From NCBI GenBank assembly GCA_965224435.1, contig OZ245048.1, forward strand, positions 1,364,001-1,428,000: a stretch of DNA of 64,000 nucleotides, given 5' to 3'. Of this stretch, positions 23,936 through 31,991 are shown one piece after another; the first letter of the stretch is position 1, and every line of letters begins with the position of its first letter. A program made the position numbers and the translations under genes. The notes beneath the pieces were generated by a model. The model saw nothing but the letters and a program-made list of their open reading frames with translations, searched no databases and was not told where the DNA came from. Source of the DNA: JAJRQY01 sp965224435 (lineage in GTDB: Bacteria > Actinomycetota > Acidimicrobiia > Acidimicrobiales > SZUA-35).

Positions 23936-26900
23936 ATGCGTGATGCACTGGGAAGTTCCTCCGAATGGTCTTTTGAGCCGATCGAGGTGGTGGTCGAACA
24001 AGACGGCAAGCTTGCTGACGTCAAGATTCGACCCAATCATCAGCTCTTGGACGGGCAGCCCCGTCCGGCTCGAGGCTCGCTGATCCAAGCTCAGCCAGGC
24101 TCGACTCCCGATTATCGACGCCGTCCGGATCAGCGTGGCCGAGTCACGGTTATTCGTCGCCCGGTGCCTTCGGGGCCAGTGGCGCAACCGATCTCAATCG
24201 AAGCCGACATTCCCGATGTACCCAAGGACCCGGTCGGTATTCCCTGGTCAACCCTGATTCCATCGGTCATCGGCGGACTGGTCATCTCGTTGTTGTTCTC
24301 GCCCCTGTTTGCCATCCTGGCCGGTGTCACTGCCGCAGGCTTGATCGGCCGGTCATTGGCTTCCAGATTCATTCATCGGCGTCGCACCAAAGAGCGGGGC
24401 TCGGCCTTACAGCTAGTCGCCAGTCAACTCACGGCGGAGCGAAAGAAGTGGGCAGTTCGTGAGACAGACCGACGTCGCTCACTCCGGGAATATGACGTGA
24501 CTCCCGACGTGCAGATTCCCGACGTGCCGATTCCCGACATGCCGTGGTGTCAACGGTTGCACCCCGGAGATGCCCTCATTGTTCATCTAGGTTCTGGGGA
24601 CCTGGATGCTGTGCCGGAGCTATCAGAGGAAATCAGTGATGTTCTGGTTGATGCGTCGGGACTGCTGAAGCAGGCGGCGGTACCGGTTCGCCTGCCTGTC
24701 GTTCCGATCGAATGTGAGCTGAACGACTCGCATGGTCTGGCAATTTGTGGTGACCGTGAGCCCAGCCTGTCACTGGTTCGCTCCATCCTGCTTGCGCTCC
24801 TGAGCGAGATCGGCCCGTCCGATCTGGGTTTGGTGGTGGCGACGGCTCCGGATCGATTGGCCGATTGGGACTGGGTCAAGTGGCTGCCCTCGTTAGCCGG
24901 GGCCGGAGCAACTGGCACCGAGATCGAAGAACTCTTGTCCCCAGAGACTCCGTCGGCCGGAAACAAGGGAACAGTGGCCGATACGCAACGTCCGCTCCTG
25001 GTCGTTGTCGATGGCCCCGAACCGACTGGGCCCGGCAGTTTCGCCCAAGCCTTTGCTGGCAGGGCCAAGCATGTGCGTCTCATCTGGATTGGTGACTCGC
25101 GTGAGATTCCTGCAGCGTGCGCCACCCAGGTCGTGGTTCATCCCGATCGCGCTTTCTTGTGTCGTGATCTCACCAATAGCCACGCACAGCCTCAAAATGG
25201 GATCGCTAACGGTCTGACCCAAGAATCCGCGCTGCGCCTGTCCCGTCAGCTTGCCCCCTTTGATGATCCCGAACTTGACGATGGTGGCGCCAGCTTGGCC
25301 AGTCGAATCAGCCACGAAGCGCTACACAACGGGCCGATGGACACCGAGGGATGGGTGGAGTACTTGCGTGCCAGTTGGGCGACAGCCGATCGCCACCACC
25401 TGTACTCCGCTATTGGGCTTGCTCGGTCGGGACCCGTGCTCCTTGATCTGGTCGAAGACGGCCCCCACATGTTGGCCGCTGGCACGACGGGATCGGGAAA
25501 GTCCGAGCTTCTTCGCTCGCTAATCGTCGGAGCTGCCATTGAGCAGCCGCCCGACCAGGTGTCCTTTGTTCTGGTCGACTTCAAGGGCGGTGGTGCCTTT
25601 GATCTGGTCGCCGGGCTCCCTCATGTGGCATCGGTGGTGACGGACCTTGACTCGACCGAATCAGGCCGAGCCTTGCAAAGCCTGCAAGCGGAGATGACCA
25701 GCCGAGAGCTCATCTTGCGAGAGCAAGGTTGCTCCGACATTGCCGAATTTGGCCGAGGAGACAAAGGGATCGTGGGCGCCGCGAATGCGGTGACCTTGCC
25801 CCGACTCTTGATTGTTGTTGATGAGTTCGCGTCACTGGCCGAGGAGTTGCCGGAGTTTCTCGACGGCTTGATTGATGTCGCTCGACGGGGTCGTTCACTT
25901 GGCGTGCATCTGGTTCTGGCCACCCAGCGTCCAGCCGGTGTGGTGACTGGCCAGATTCGAGCCAACACCAACCTTCGAATCTGCCTGCGAGTGCAAGATT
26001 CCGGAGACAGCATGGATGTGATCGATGCACCCGATGCTGGTCGATTGCCATCCATTCCTGGGCGAGCCATTATGAGTCGCGGCGGGTCCAAACTGGAGAT
26101 GATCCAGTGCGCCAAGGTCGAGTCGGATCGAGTCAACACCTTGGATCCCTTCGTTGTACACCCAGCGCTACTCGCCGATCCTTCGACTGGTGCTGGTGAT
26201 GTCAGCAATGGGGATGTAGATGACAATCAGTCCTTGGAATCATTGGTGGACGCCTGTCGAGAGCTTGCTCCTGCGTCCAACGTTGCTCCTTGGCTGGCCC
26301 CGATCCGGTCAGTGGACCTGGCCGAAGTGGCGGCTGAGCTGGACTCATCAATATCTGTTGCCCTCGGCTGGTTGGATGACCCGGACAACCGGGCTCGGCG
26401 ACCATATGGCTGGAACCACCAACGAGGAGGCTTGGCCATCGTTGGGTCCGATGGCGAGCAGGTGGAGGCCACCGTTCAGACTGTGGTTGGCGGGCTGATC
26501 CAGCAATCTCCATCTCATGTCTATGTTCTTGATGGCAGCGGTGGAAGGCTTGCTGGTCTGGAGCAACTGCACTCGGTGGGCTCAGTGGTGACGAATCGCG
26601 AACCCGAACGTTGCCTGAAGACGATCAGCCAGATCACGAGCTGGCTGGACGGACAAGGCTCCAGCCCGTCCGAGAACGGCATGCTTCACTCCGACACTGC
26701 TCACTCCGGCGATAGGCAGACCCGGCCGACTATTGCCCTGGTCATTCATCGTTGGGGCTCCATTGTCGATTGCCTGGAGTCCGAAGCGGGTCCAGGGGCA
26801 GCAGCCGGACTGCAACGACTGATCCGAGATGGGCCCGACCGCGGTCTCGCTCTGGTCGTTACTGGTGCCAGTGATCGGGAGATCCCGGGGAGAGTGATGG

Positions 26901-27658
26901 CTGGTCTCAGCCAGCGGGTTGTTCACCGACTGGCCGACCCCGCTAGCTACATGGCCTTTGGCCTGCATCCCGGTTCTCGTGGAGCTGGTGGTTCAGGTGG
27001 TAATTCAGGTGGGGGAGGCTTGGATTTGGAAGGGGCGGAGATGGTGGATCCTGTGACCGGGTTGCGGGGCTTGCTTGCTCGTGTCGACCCTGGCTTGATG
27101 GTTGAGAATGAGTGTGTGACGGCGGAGAATCAGGCAGCGGTGATCCGGGTCTTGGGCAACCGTATTGCCCGTGCGGAACTACCGGGACCGGTCACGGATG
27201 ATCGCGGAACCGTGGTGGCTCTAGGTCTGAACCATGACCTGTCGCCGGTCTCGGTTTCGCTCCAGTCCGGGCAGCCAGTCCTGGTTCTTGGGCGTCCCGG
27301 TAGCGGACGATCAACGGCTATCCAAACCTTGATCAGTTCTCTCAGCCCCGAGCAGGCAGGTCAAGTGGTGGTCATTGACGACGGCGAACGCCTGAGTGGT
27401 GAAGAAGCGGCTCTGCTGTTGGCTGATGCTGAAGTCAATGGTGCTGCCCTCATCATCGGTGCGACTCCGGCGTCAGCGAGGGGCATCGGTAGTTGGATTG
27501 CACCCCTCCTCCAGCGTTCCATTGTGGTTCTGATCAACCCCAGTCGGGCCGACGGGGAAGCGTGTCGAACCCTGGTCCCCGATCTGGCCGAGGCAACGCC
27601 TGGCCGGGCCGTGGTTCTGGACAACGGACGCTCGACCATTGTCCAGGTGGCCGCTTAG
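23936..27658 (+). CDS. EccC/EssC-like FtsK/SpoIIIE ATPase of a type VII secretion system
   Basis: A 1240-residue motor. After a soluble N-terminus, residues about 104-138 form two transmembrane helices. Three FtsK/SpoIIIE-type ATPase domains follow. The first is canonical, with Walker A AAGTTGSGKSELLRSL (about 514-529), VSFVLVDFKGGGAFD, Walker B LLIVVDEFASLAEELPEFLD and LATQRPAGVVTGQIRANTN. The second (around GGLAIVGSDGEQVEATVQTV) lacks a P-loop. The third has a degenerate P-loop (LGRPGSGRST, Arg for Lys). This arrangement of an active first and degenerate later domains matches EccC, the motor that drives WXG100 export. The adjacent minus-strand operon encodes the WXG100 protein and probable substrates. 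No EccB, EccD, EccE or mycosin gene is visible nearby. Confidence 0.85.
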   Translation: MRDALGSSSEWSFEPIEVVVEQDGKLADVKIRPNHQLLDGQPRPARGSLIQAQPGSTPDYRRRPDQRGRVTVIRRPVPSGPVAQPISIEADIPDVPKDPVGIPWSTLIPSVIGGLVISLLFSPLFAILAGVTAAGLIGRSLASRFIHRRRTKERGSALQLVASQLTAERKKWAVRETDRRRSLREYDVTPDVQIPDVPIPDMPWCQRLHPGDALIVHLGSGDLDAVPELSEEISDVLVDASGLLKQAAVPVRLPVVPIECELNDSHGLAICGDREPSLSLVRSILLALLSEIGPSDLGLVVATAPDRLADWDWVKWLPSLAGAGATGTEIEELLSPETPSAGNKGTVADTQRPLLVVVDGPEPTGPGSFAQAFAGRAKHVRLIWIGDSREIPAACATQVVVHPDRAFLCRDLTNSHAQPQNGIANGLTQESALRLSRQLAPFDDPELDDGGASLASRISHEALHNGPMDTEGWVEYLRASWATADRHHLYSAIGLARSGPVLLDLVEDGPHMLAAGTTGSGKSELLRSLIVGAAIEQPPDQVSFVLVDFKGGGAFDLVAGLPHVASVVTDLDSTESGRALQSLQAEMTSRELILREQGCSDIAEFGRGDKGIVGAANAVTLPRLLIVVDEFASLAEELPEFLDGLIDVARRGRSLGVHLVLATQRPAGVVTGQIRANTNLRICLRVQDSGDSMDVIDAPDAGRLPSIPGRAIMSRGGSKLEMIQCAKVESDRVNTLDPFVVHPALLADPSTGAGDVSNGDVDDNQSLESLVDACRELAPASNVAPWLAPIRSVDLAEVAAELDSSISVALGWLDDPDNRARRPYGWNHQRGGLAIVGSDGEQVEATVQTVVGGLIQQSPSHVYVLDGSGGRLAGLEQLHSVGSVVTNREPERCLKTISQITSWLDGQGSSPSENGMLHSDTAHSGDRQTRPTIALVIHRWGSIVDCLESEAGPGAAAGLQRLIRDGPDRGLALVVTGASDREIPGRVMAGLSQRVVHRLADPASYMAFGLHPGSRGAGGSGGNSGGGGLDLEGAEMVDPVTGLRGLLARVDPGLMVENECVTAENQAAVIRVLGNRIARAELPGPVTDDRGTVVALGLNHDLSPVSVSLQSGQPVLVLGRPGSGRSTAIQTLISSLSPEQAGQVVVIDDGERLSGEEAALLLADAEVNGAALIIGATPASARGIGSWIAPLLQRSIVVLINPSRADGEACRTLVPDLAEATPGRAVVLDNGRSTIVQVAA

Positions 27659-27754
27659 TCCAGGTGGCGACTTAGTCCAGATCGCTACCTTGGCCAAGGC
27701 GTTCTGGTTTGTTATTCGGTTGACGTTTGGGCCTGCGAGGTACACCATCTGGAC

Positions 27755-28372
27755 ATGGCAGACGACCAGACACCGGCGCAAGCACCGGTACCGGCACAAG
27801 AACGGACCTTGCCGCCGACCCCGCTACTCGAAACCGCCCGGTTGATATTGCGGCCGCTCCGCCAAGAAGATGCACCCGCTATCCAGAAGCGGGTCAGCAA
27901 GTGGGACGTGGTCAAGTACTTGGAGAGTGCACCGTGGCCTTATCCCGATGATGGGGCCGAGACGTTCCTTCGAGATATCGCTCTGCCGGCGGTAGCTGCG
28001 GGGAAGGAAATGAACTGGGCCATCACCCTCAAGTCCTCGGTGACTCCGGATGAAGCGGTCGGACTCTTGTCCTTTAGCCCAGGGGGTCGGGCTACCGGCA
28101 ACCGAGGCTTCTGGCTGGGTCTTGATCTGCATGGACAAGGTCTGATGACCGAAGCCATCGTTGTCTTTCAGGACTATGTCTTTGATGTGCTCGGGCACGA
28201 GAAACTGCAGATGAGCAATGCTCAATCCAATGCCGCGTCACGTCGGGTCAAGCAGAAGACCGGTGCACGCTTCGTTCGCTTGCAGGAGGCCTCATTTGCT
28301 CACGGTGAGACCGTCAGCGAATGGTGGGAGATCACTAAGGCCGACTGGGATCGACTCAGAGCGGTCAGCTAG
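27755..28372 (+). CDS. GNAT family N-acetyltransferase
   Basis: A RimJ/RimL-like acetyltransferase of 205 residues: LETARLILRPLRQEDAPAI, WAITLKSS, RGFWLGLDLHGQGLMTEAI (the acetyl-CoA loop region) and LGHEKLQMSNAQSNAASRRV. The end reads WWEITKADWDRLRAVS. That tail recurs as a fragment at 29922-29981. The substrate is unknown. The gene runs convergent to the toxin-immunity operon, with only 8 nt separating it from the last immunity gene. The N-terminus begins with a low-complexity stretch (TPAQAPVPAQ). Confidence 0.85.
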   Translation: MADDQTPAQAPVPAQERTLPPTPLLETARLILRPLRQEDAPAIQKRVSKWDVVKYLESAPWPYPDDGAETFLRDIALPAVAAGKEMNWAITLKSSVTPDEAVGLLSFSPGGRATGNRGFWLGLDLHGQGLMTEAIVVFQDYVFDVLGHEKLQMSNAQSNAASRRVKQKTGARFVRLQEASFAHGETVSEWWEITKADWDRLRAVS

Positions 28373-28380
28373 TCTCGTCG

Positions 28381-28827
28381 CTACTTCCATCTCGAGCAAG
28401 AGAAGCGTTGAGAGAAGCTCTTGCTGTAGTCCACCTTGCATTTGCTCGTTGATCCGTCCGTCGCCTCTACCTTGATAGTCGATCCATCAGTGTGGGCCAG
28501 GTGGAGGATGCCAAGCGTCCCATCAGATTGGCTCGACAAGACGTCGTCCCCCGAAATTGCCTCGATTGGTTTTGAAGAGGCAAAGCCGATCAGCAAGCGG
28601 CCTTCGATGCGATCCATAAGGGCAATAGTGATCGCTGTCGGAGTTGGCGAGACGCCCTGCCAGTTTTCGCAGGGAAAGACATCAACGAACTCACCGGTGA
28701 AGTTGCATTCGCTCCCGACACCAACCCCTTGAATCTCCGAAGGCTGCGCCAGCGTGCACGCAGTTGTCGCGCCAATCAGGACAAGGCTTCCGAACAAGAT
28801 GCTTTTGGATAGTCTGGGAAGTCCCAT
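28381..28827 (-). CDS. Predicted lipoprotein, candidate immunity protein for toxin B
   Basis: A 148-residue protein with a signal peptide MGLPRLSKSILFGSLVLIGA and lipobox region TTAC, so it is probably anchored outside the membrane. The mature part has four further Cys (ECNF, PCENW, KCKV, SCSRW) that could form disulfides. It lies 9 nt after the toxin B stop. Its own -10 box TAGCCT is formed by that stop codon, so it can be expressed without the toxin. Position and export suit an immunity protein against a toxin that acts outside or at the membrane (inference). No family is recognised. Confidence 0.65.
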   Translation of the reverse strand: MGLPRLSKSILFGSLVLIGATTACTLAQPSEIQGVGVGSECNFTGEFVDVFPCENWQGVSPTPTAITIALMDRIEGRLLIGFASSKPIEAISGDDVLSSQSDGTLGILHLAHTDGSTIKVEATDGSTSKCKVDYSKSFSQRFSCSRWK

Positions 28828-28833
28828 GAGCGA

Positions 28834-28839
28834 AGGCTA
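28834..28839 (-). promoter_or_regulatory. -10 box of candidate immunity gene B, overlapping toxin B stop codon
   Basis: TAGCCT on the minus strand, 6 nt before ATG 28827. Its first three bases are the TAG stop of the toxin B gene. Confidence 0.5.
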
Positions 28840-29895
28840 CTCGGATGGGCCGCGGAGCTGAGACACCTGTTCTGCTGGGTCAACAGTCACTTGCTCAAAT
28901 GTGCCCAAGTGTTCCTCTTCGACAACGTTGAGAGGGCCAACTCCGGCTCCGCTTTGTGAGTCGAAACCTCCTCCGGTGAACTCCCAACCAAACAGTTTCG
29001 GACCGCCAGGCCCCTCGCCGAGCTTTGGAGCCGAGAATCCTGGCGGCGCAGAATCTGGAACCAGAACGTCGAGACTGACAACGCTCACAGTTTCGGTAAC
29101 CGTACCGCTGAACACTGATGTGACCCAGACTGGGGCGTCGCCGCCGGCCGGATCATCAATGGATACGAGTCGAAGAGCATCCTCGTACTTCCAAACCTGG
29201 CTGTACTCGGAGAATCCCAGACCCCAGCCGCGCCCACCGACCATGTCGCAAGCAATCGATTCACAATCCTCGCCTTTCCAACCTAACGGCGTTGGATTTC
29301 CGATGACCAGAGAGGTGCCAGGGGAGTAGCCAGCAGGTATCCACGGTCTATACGTCTGCCAGTCGCTCGGGTGGATCGCATCCTGTCCGGACCAGACCAC
29401 ACTCACGTTGTGCATCGCCGCAGGTCGGTCTGGATTGAATAGTGCGTACAAGTCGGAATCGCAATTTGGGCCTATGAGGCAGTAGCCGAGTCCACCGCGA
29501 CCTCCGATTCCGTTCTTGGCTAGACCTTCGGGTGTCGTGTCAGCTAGAGCTGGCAATCCACCGAGTGGAGACTGTCGGGCAGGGTTGGTCTTGTCAGCAA
29601 CACCTTGATGCCTCGGGTCGAGAAGGTGGTTCCAGAGTTGGGAGGTCTGTTCGGCGAGGCGTGCTGGCCCCATTGCGAGTTGGAATCCAAGAGCCAGGTT
29701 GGTGCGGGTCTGTAGAACCTGGTCGAGGCTGGACAACTCGTATTCGACATCGTCGACGGTGGCGAGCACCGGGCTGCTCATGTCGGATCGGGTGAGGGCG
29801 ACGCGAATGTCGACCTCGATATCGTCCAGCGTGGCGACGTTCTGGCGGAGCTGTCGCCCAGCGGTAGAGACTTTTTCCGGGTCAATGCCGACCAT
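28837..29895 (-). CDS. Type VII secretion candidate polymorphic toxin B
   Basis: A 352-residue protein. Residues 1-97 (MVGIDPEKVSTAGRQLRQNV through LWNHLLDPRHQG) form a helical domain that differs from toxin A at only six positions. It resembles the helical trafficking domains of WXG100/LXG-type substrates in character, not by recognised family. After residue 97 the sequence is unrelated to toxin A, with a Gly/Pro/Trp-rich region (GGRGGLGYCLIGPNCDSD, VGGRGWGLGFSEYSQVWKYE) and an acidic tail. There is no signal peptide. Conserved N-terminus, divergent C-terminus and a following small gene are the pattern of polymorphic toxins with immunity partners. The toxic activity is not identifiable. Confidence 0.65.
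   Translation of the reverse strand: MVGIDPEKVSTAGRQLRQNVATLDDIEVDIRVALTRSDMSSPVLATVDDVEYELSSLDQVLQTRTNLALGFQLAMGPARLAEQTSQLWNHLLDPRHQGVADKTNPARQSPLGGLPALADTTPEGLAKNGIGGRGGLGYCLIGPNCDSDLYALFNPDRPAAMHNVSVVWSGQDAIHPSDWQTYRPWIPAGYSPGTSLVIGNPTPLGWKGEDCESIACDMVGGRGWGLGFSEYSQVWKYEDALRLVSIDDPAGGDAPVWVTSVFSGTVTETVSVVSLDVLVPDSAPPGFSAPKLGEGPGGPKLFGWEFTGGGFDSQSGAGVGPLNVVEEEHLGTFEQVTVDPAEQVSQLRGPSE
29624..29747 (-). repeat. Near-identical toxin repeat, copy in toxin B
   Basis: By eye, 124 bp match the toxin A copy (31306-31429) with a single difference. The flanking parts of the shared 97-codon region carry many more synonymous differences, suggesting recent recombination or gene conversion. Confidence 0.8.
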
Positions 29896-29921
29896 GTCAT
29901 CTTCCTTTCACTCTTGGTGTT

Positions 29922-29981
29922 GCGACGGAGAAGCAGTGGGAGATCACCAAGGCCGACTGGGACCGCTTTCGGCGCTCGTAG
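29922..29981 (+). pseudogene. Remnant of a GNAT gene 3' end
   Basis: Plus-strand codons ending in TAG at 29979-29981 read QWEITKADWDRFRRS, matching the C-terminus of the acetyltransferase at 27755-28372. Bases 29936-29965 match 28324-28353 at 28 of 30 positions. It sits between toxin B and the immunity gene of toxin A and marks a cassette junction. Confidence 0.8.
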
Positions 29982-29992
29982 CTGAGGCCGGA

Positions 29993-30523
29993 TCAGTCCG
30001 GCAAGCTGACCATGGTTCGCTTCCATTCGGCGAAGCGCTCCTCGAAGCCGTCTTTGTAGTTCTTTAGGGACGGCGATATACCGATTGTTCCCGCACTACC
30101 GGAGAAGACCACCGAGGCAAATTCGTTCCTCTTCATGGCGCGAGCGAATCTGCCGACCGGACGTTCTGCCCCCAGGATCTTGATTGACATCGTCAGATCG
30201 GTTAAGTCTCCAGTAAGTGACTCCTCCCGGGGGTTGGCGATCCCCGTCGATGGTGCCGTGACCCGTAGACAGTTGTGTTCCCCCGACACCAGTGTTCGTT
30301 GAAAAACTATTCGCTTTCCCAACGTCGCTGTCAACACGACTCCGGCGATGGCGGCCAGCGCCACTGGCCAGTAATCCCCAAGTTGCGCCCAAGCCGTAGC
30401 ATTCCTTCTGTTTATGTACAGGATGAGGAGTAGGGGCGAATTCATCGTCAGAACAATCAGAACAACGCGTCCAAGTTTCATACGAAAAATGGGAATAGAT
30501 TCCGGCTTTTTGCCTTTCACCAT
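29993..30523 (-). CDS. Two-helix membrane protein, candidate immunity protein for toxin A
   Basis: A 176-residue protein starting MVKGKKPESIP with a GAGGAAA Shine-Dalgarno. Two hydrophobic segments (VVLIVLTMNSPLLLILYI and VALAAIAGVVLTATLG) are followed by a soluble region with LTDLTMSIKILG and a charged end (FEERFAEWKRTMVSLPD). It lies 67 nt downstream of toxin A. A membrane immunity protein would suit toxin A, whose C-terminus is a glycine-zipper-like membrane segment (inference). No family is recognised. Confidence 0.65.
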   Translation of the reverse strand: MVKGKKPESIPIFRMKLGRVVLIVLTMNSPLLLILYINRRNATAWAQLGDYWPVALAAIAGVVLTATLGKRIVFQRTLVSGEHNCLRVTAPSTGIANPREESLTGDLTDLTMSIKILGAERPVGRFARAMKRNEFASVVFSGSAGTIGISPSLKNYKDGFEERFAEWKRTMVSLPD

Positions 30524-30590
30524 ACGATTTCCTCAATTCAGAGCCGAACCTGCCCGGCCGACGATTCGGCTTCGGGTCAATCCAGCAAGG

Positions 30591-31577
30591 TCAGTCTTGG
30601 TCTTGTTCTTGCTCAGAATCGTCTTCGGTAAGCGAGTCGTATACATGATCTGCAGCCATCGAACCAGCGGTTCCTCCAGCGGCACCGACGATGAAGCAGC
30701 CAACCCCGCCGCCCACCGGGCCTGCTAGAGCACCGCCAACTACGGTTCCCACGGCGCATCCGGCGTGGGCACCAGCCGCTCCGGCTCCGGCTTTGACCGC
30801 GGTTTCGGCAAACGTGTCTAGAAGCACGATTGCGTCGTTTCGTCCCTCAATGTTGTTTTCCTTGTAGTTGCCCCAAAAATCCCAGCCTGTCCCGGCCCAA
30901 GATAGCACTTTCCCGAGGCTCGCAATTCGGACGCGGGAGGCTCCTTCTTCGACGGTGTCTCCGTAGGCAGCTGTTCTCAGCGCCCGTTCAGCGGCAGTGA
31001 GCTTGCGTCCATCGGGGCCATCGATCCGATTCTGCCATGCCAGATTACCGTTGCCCTTGGCGTAGATCAGGTCGTCATATTTGTCGACGTAGAAGCCTGG
31101 GGCCCCAGTTGCTGCTCCAATTGCGGTCGCTTTGGGAAAGGCCCAGTAGTCACTCGATGCCTCATTGGGAGCCCCGTCGTTGGTTCCGGTCGAGTCCCAG
31201 AAGTGATTGGGACTGCTGGTGTCCTGTTCTGTGTCCGGATCGTCCTGCAATTGGAACCGGAGCGCTGGGCTTGTCCCTTCCCCGCCTTGATGCCTCGGGT
31301 CCAGCAGGTGGTTCCAGAGTTGGGAGGTCTGTTCGGCGAGGCGTGCTGGCCCCATTGCGAGTTGGAATCCAAGAGCCAGATTGGTGCGGGTCTGTAGAAC
31401 CTGGTCGAGGCTGGACAACTCGTATTCGATGTCGTCCACGGTGGCCAGAACTGGGCTGGTCAGACCTGACCGGGTGAGGGCGACCCGAATGTCAACCTCA
31501 ATGTCATCCAGGGCGGTCACATTCTGGCGGAGCTGCCGCCCAGCAGTAGAGACTTTCTCCGGGTCGATACCGACCAT
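30591..31577 (-). CDS. Type VII secretion candidate polymorphic toxin A (glycine-zipper C-terminus)
   Basis: A 328-residue protein whose first 97 residues are nearly identical to toxin B (about 94%). The specific part begins after DPRHQG. It contains LIYAKGNGNLAWQNRI, a helical region (LTAAERALRTAAYGDTVEEG) and, near the end, a long Gly/Ala-rich membrane-type stretch (VKAGAGAAGAHAGCAVGTV and VGGALAGPVGGGVGCFIVG). The terminus is acidic. Glycine-zipper segments occur in pore-forming bacteriocins and effectors, so membrane permeabilisation is a reasonable guess but unproven. The start has an AGGAAAA Shine-Dalgarno. It follows the two small helical proteins of the same operon. Confidence 0.65.
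   Translation of the reverse strand: MVGIDPEKVSTAGRQLRQNVTALDDIEVDIRVALTRSGLTSPVLATVDDIEYELSSLDQVLQTRTNLALGFQLAMGPARLAEQTSQLWNHLLDPRHQGGEGTSPALRFQLQDDPDTEQDTSSPNHFWDSTGTNDGAPNEASSDYWAFPKATAIGAATGAPGFYVDKYDDLIYAKGNGNLAWQNRIDGPDGRKLTAAERALRTAAYGDTVEEGASRVRIASLGKVLSWAGTGWDFWGNYKENNIEGRNDAIVLLDTFAETAVKAGAGAAGAHAGCAVGTVVGGALAGPVGGGVGCFIVGAAGGTAGSMAADHVYDSLTEDDSEQEQDQD
31306..31429 (-). repeat. Near-identical toxin repeat, copy in toxin A
   Basis: Partner of the copy at 29624-29747, with one mismatch over 124 bp. Confidence 0.8.
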
Positions 31578-31616
31578 GTTGTTTTCCTGTCACTTGGGGG
31601 ACAATGGATGATCCGG

Positions 31617-31991
31617 CTAGCGGGATACCCAGCTAGGTGGTGACCGTGGTGGTCGCGGCCGGGGCGGCAGGGTCTCGCCCGTCGGGTAGTCAGCCACATT
31701 GTTTTGCCAACGCCGCAGCTCATGATTGAACGACTGCACATCCACGGCATAGGCCCGGCAAACTGCGGCCCGGTGACGGGCAACGTCTGCGAGCTCATCG
31801 AGAGCCGCCGCTGCAGAAGTCAGGTTCTGATCGCTGACATCCATGGTGACCTCGACCAATCCGGCCAGGGCGCCGCCGGTGACAGTGTCGGCACCGAGGA
31901 ACGGTCGACTGCTGCCACGCAGAAGTTGGAGGCCTTCGCTGGCACGGCTGAAGGCCGCGGCAGCCAGATCGAAGTCAACCACGTTTGGCAT
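31617..31991 (-). CDS. Small helical protein of the WXG100-toxin operon
   Basis: A 124-residue protein, mostly helical (FDLAAAAFSRASEGLQLLRG, SAAAALDELADVARHRAAV, SFNHELRRWQNNV) with a proline/arginine-rich tail. No WXG motif or signal peptide is seen. Its ATG shares one base with the WXG100 stop (TGATG), so translation is coupled. Size, composition and place between WXG100 and toxin suggest a partner or chaperone for substrate export, like the small Lap/WXG-like partners of LXG toxins (inference). Confidence 0.6.
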   Translation of the reverse strand: MPNVVDFDLAAAAFSRASEGLQLLRGSSRPFLGADTVTGGALAGLVEVTMDVSDQNLTSAAAALDELADVARHRAAVCRAYAVDVQSFNHELRRWQNNVADYPTGETLPPRPRPPRSPPSWVSR

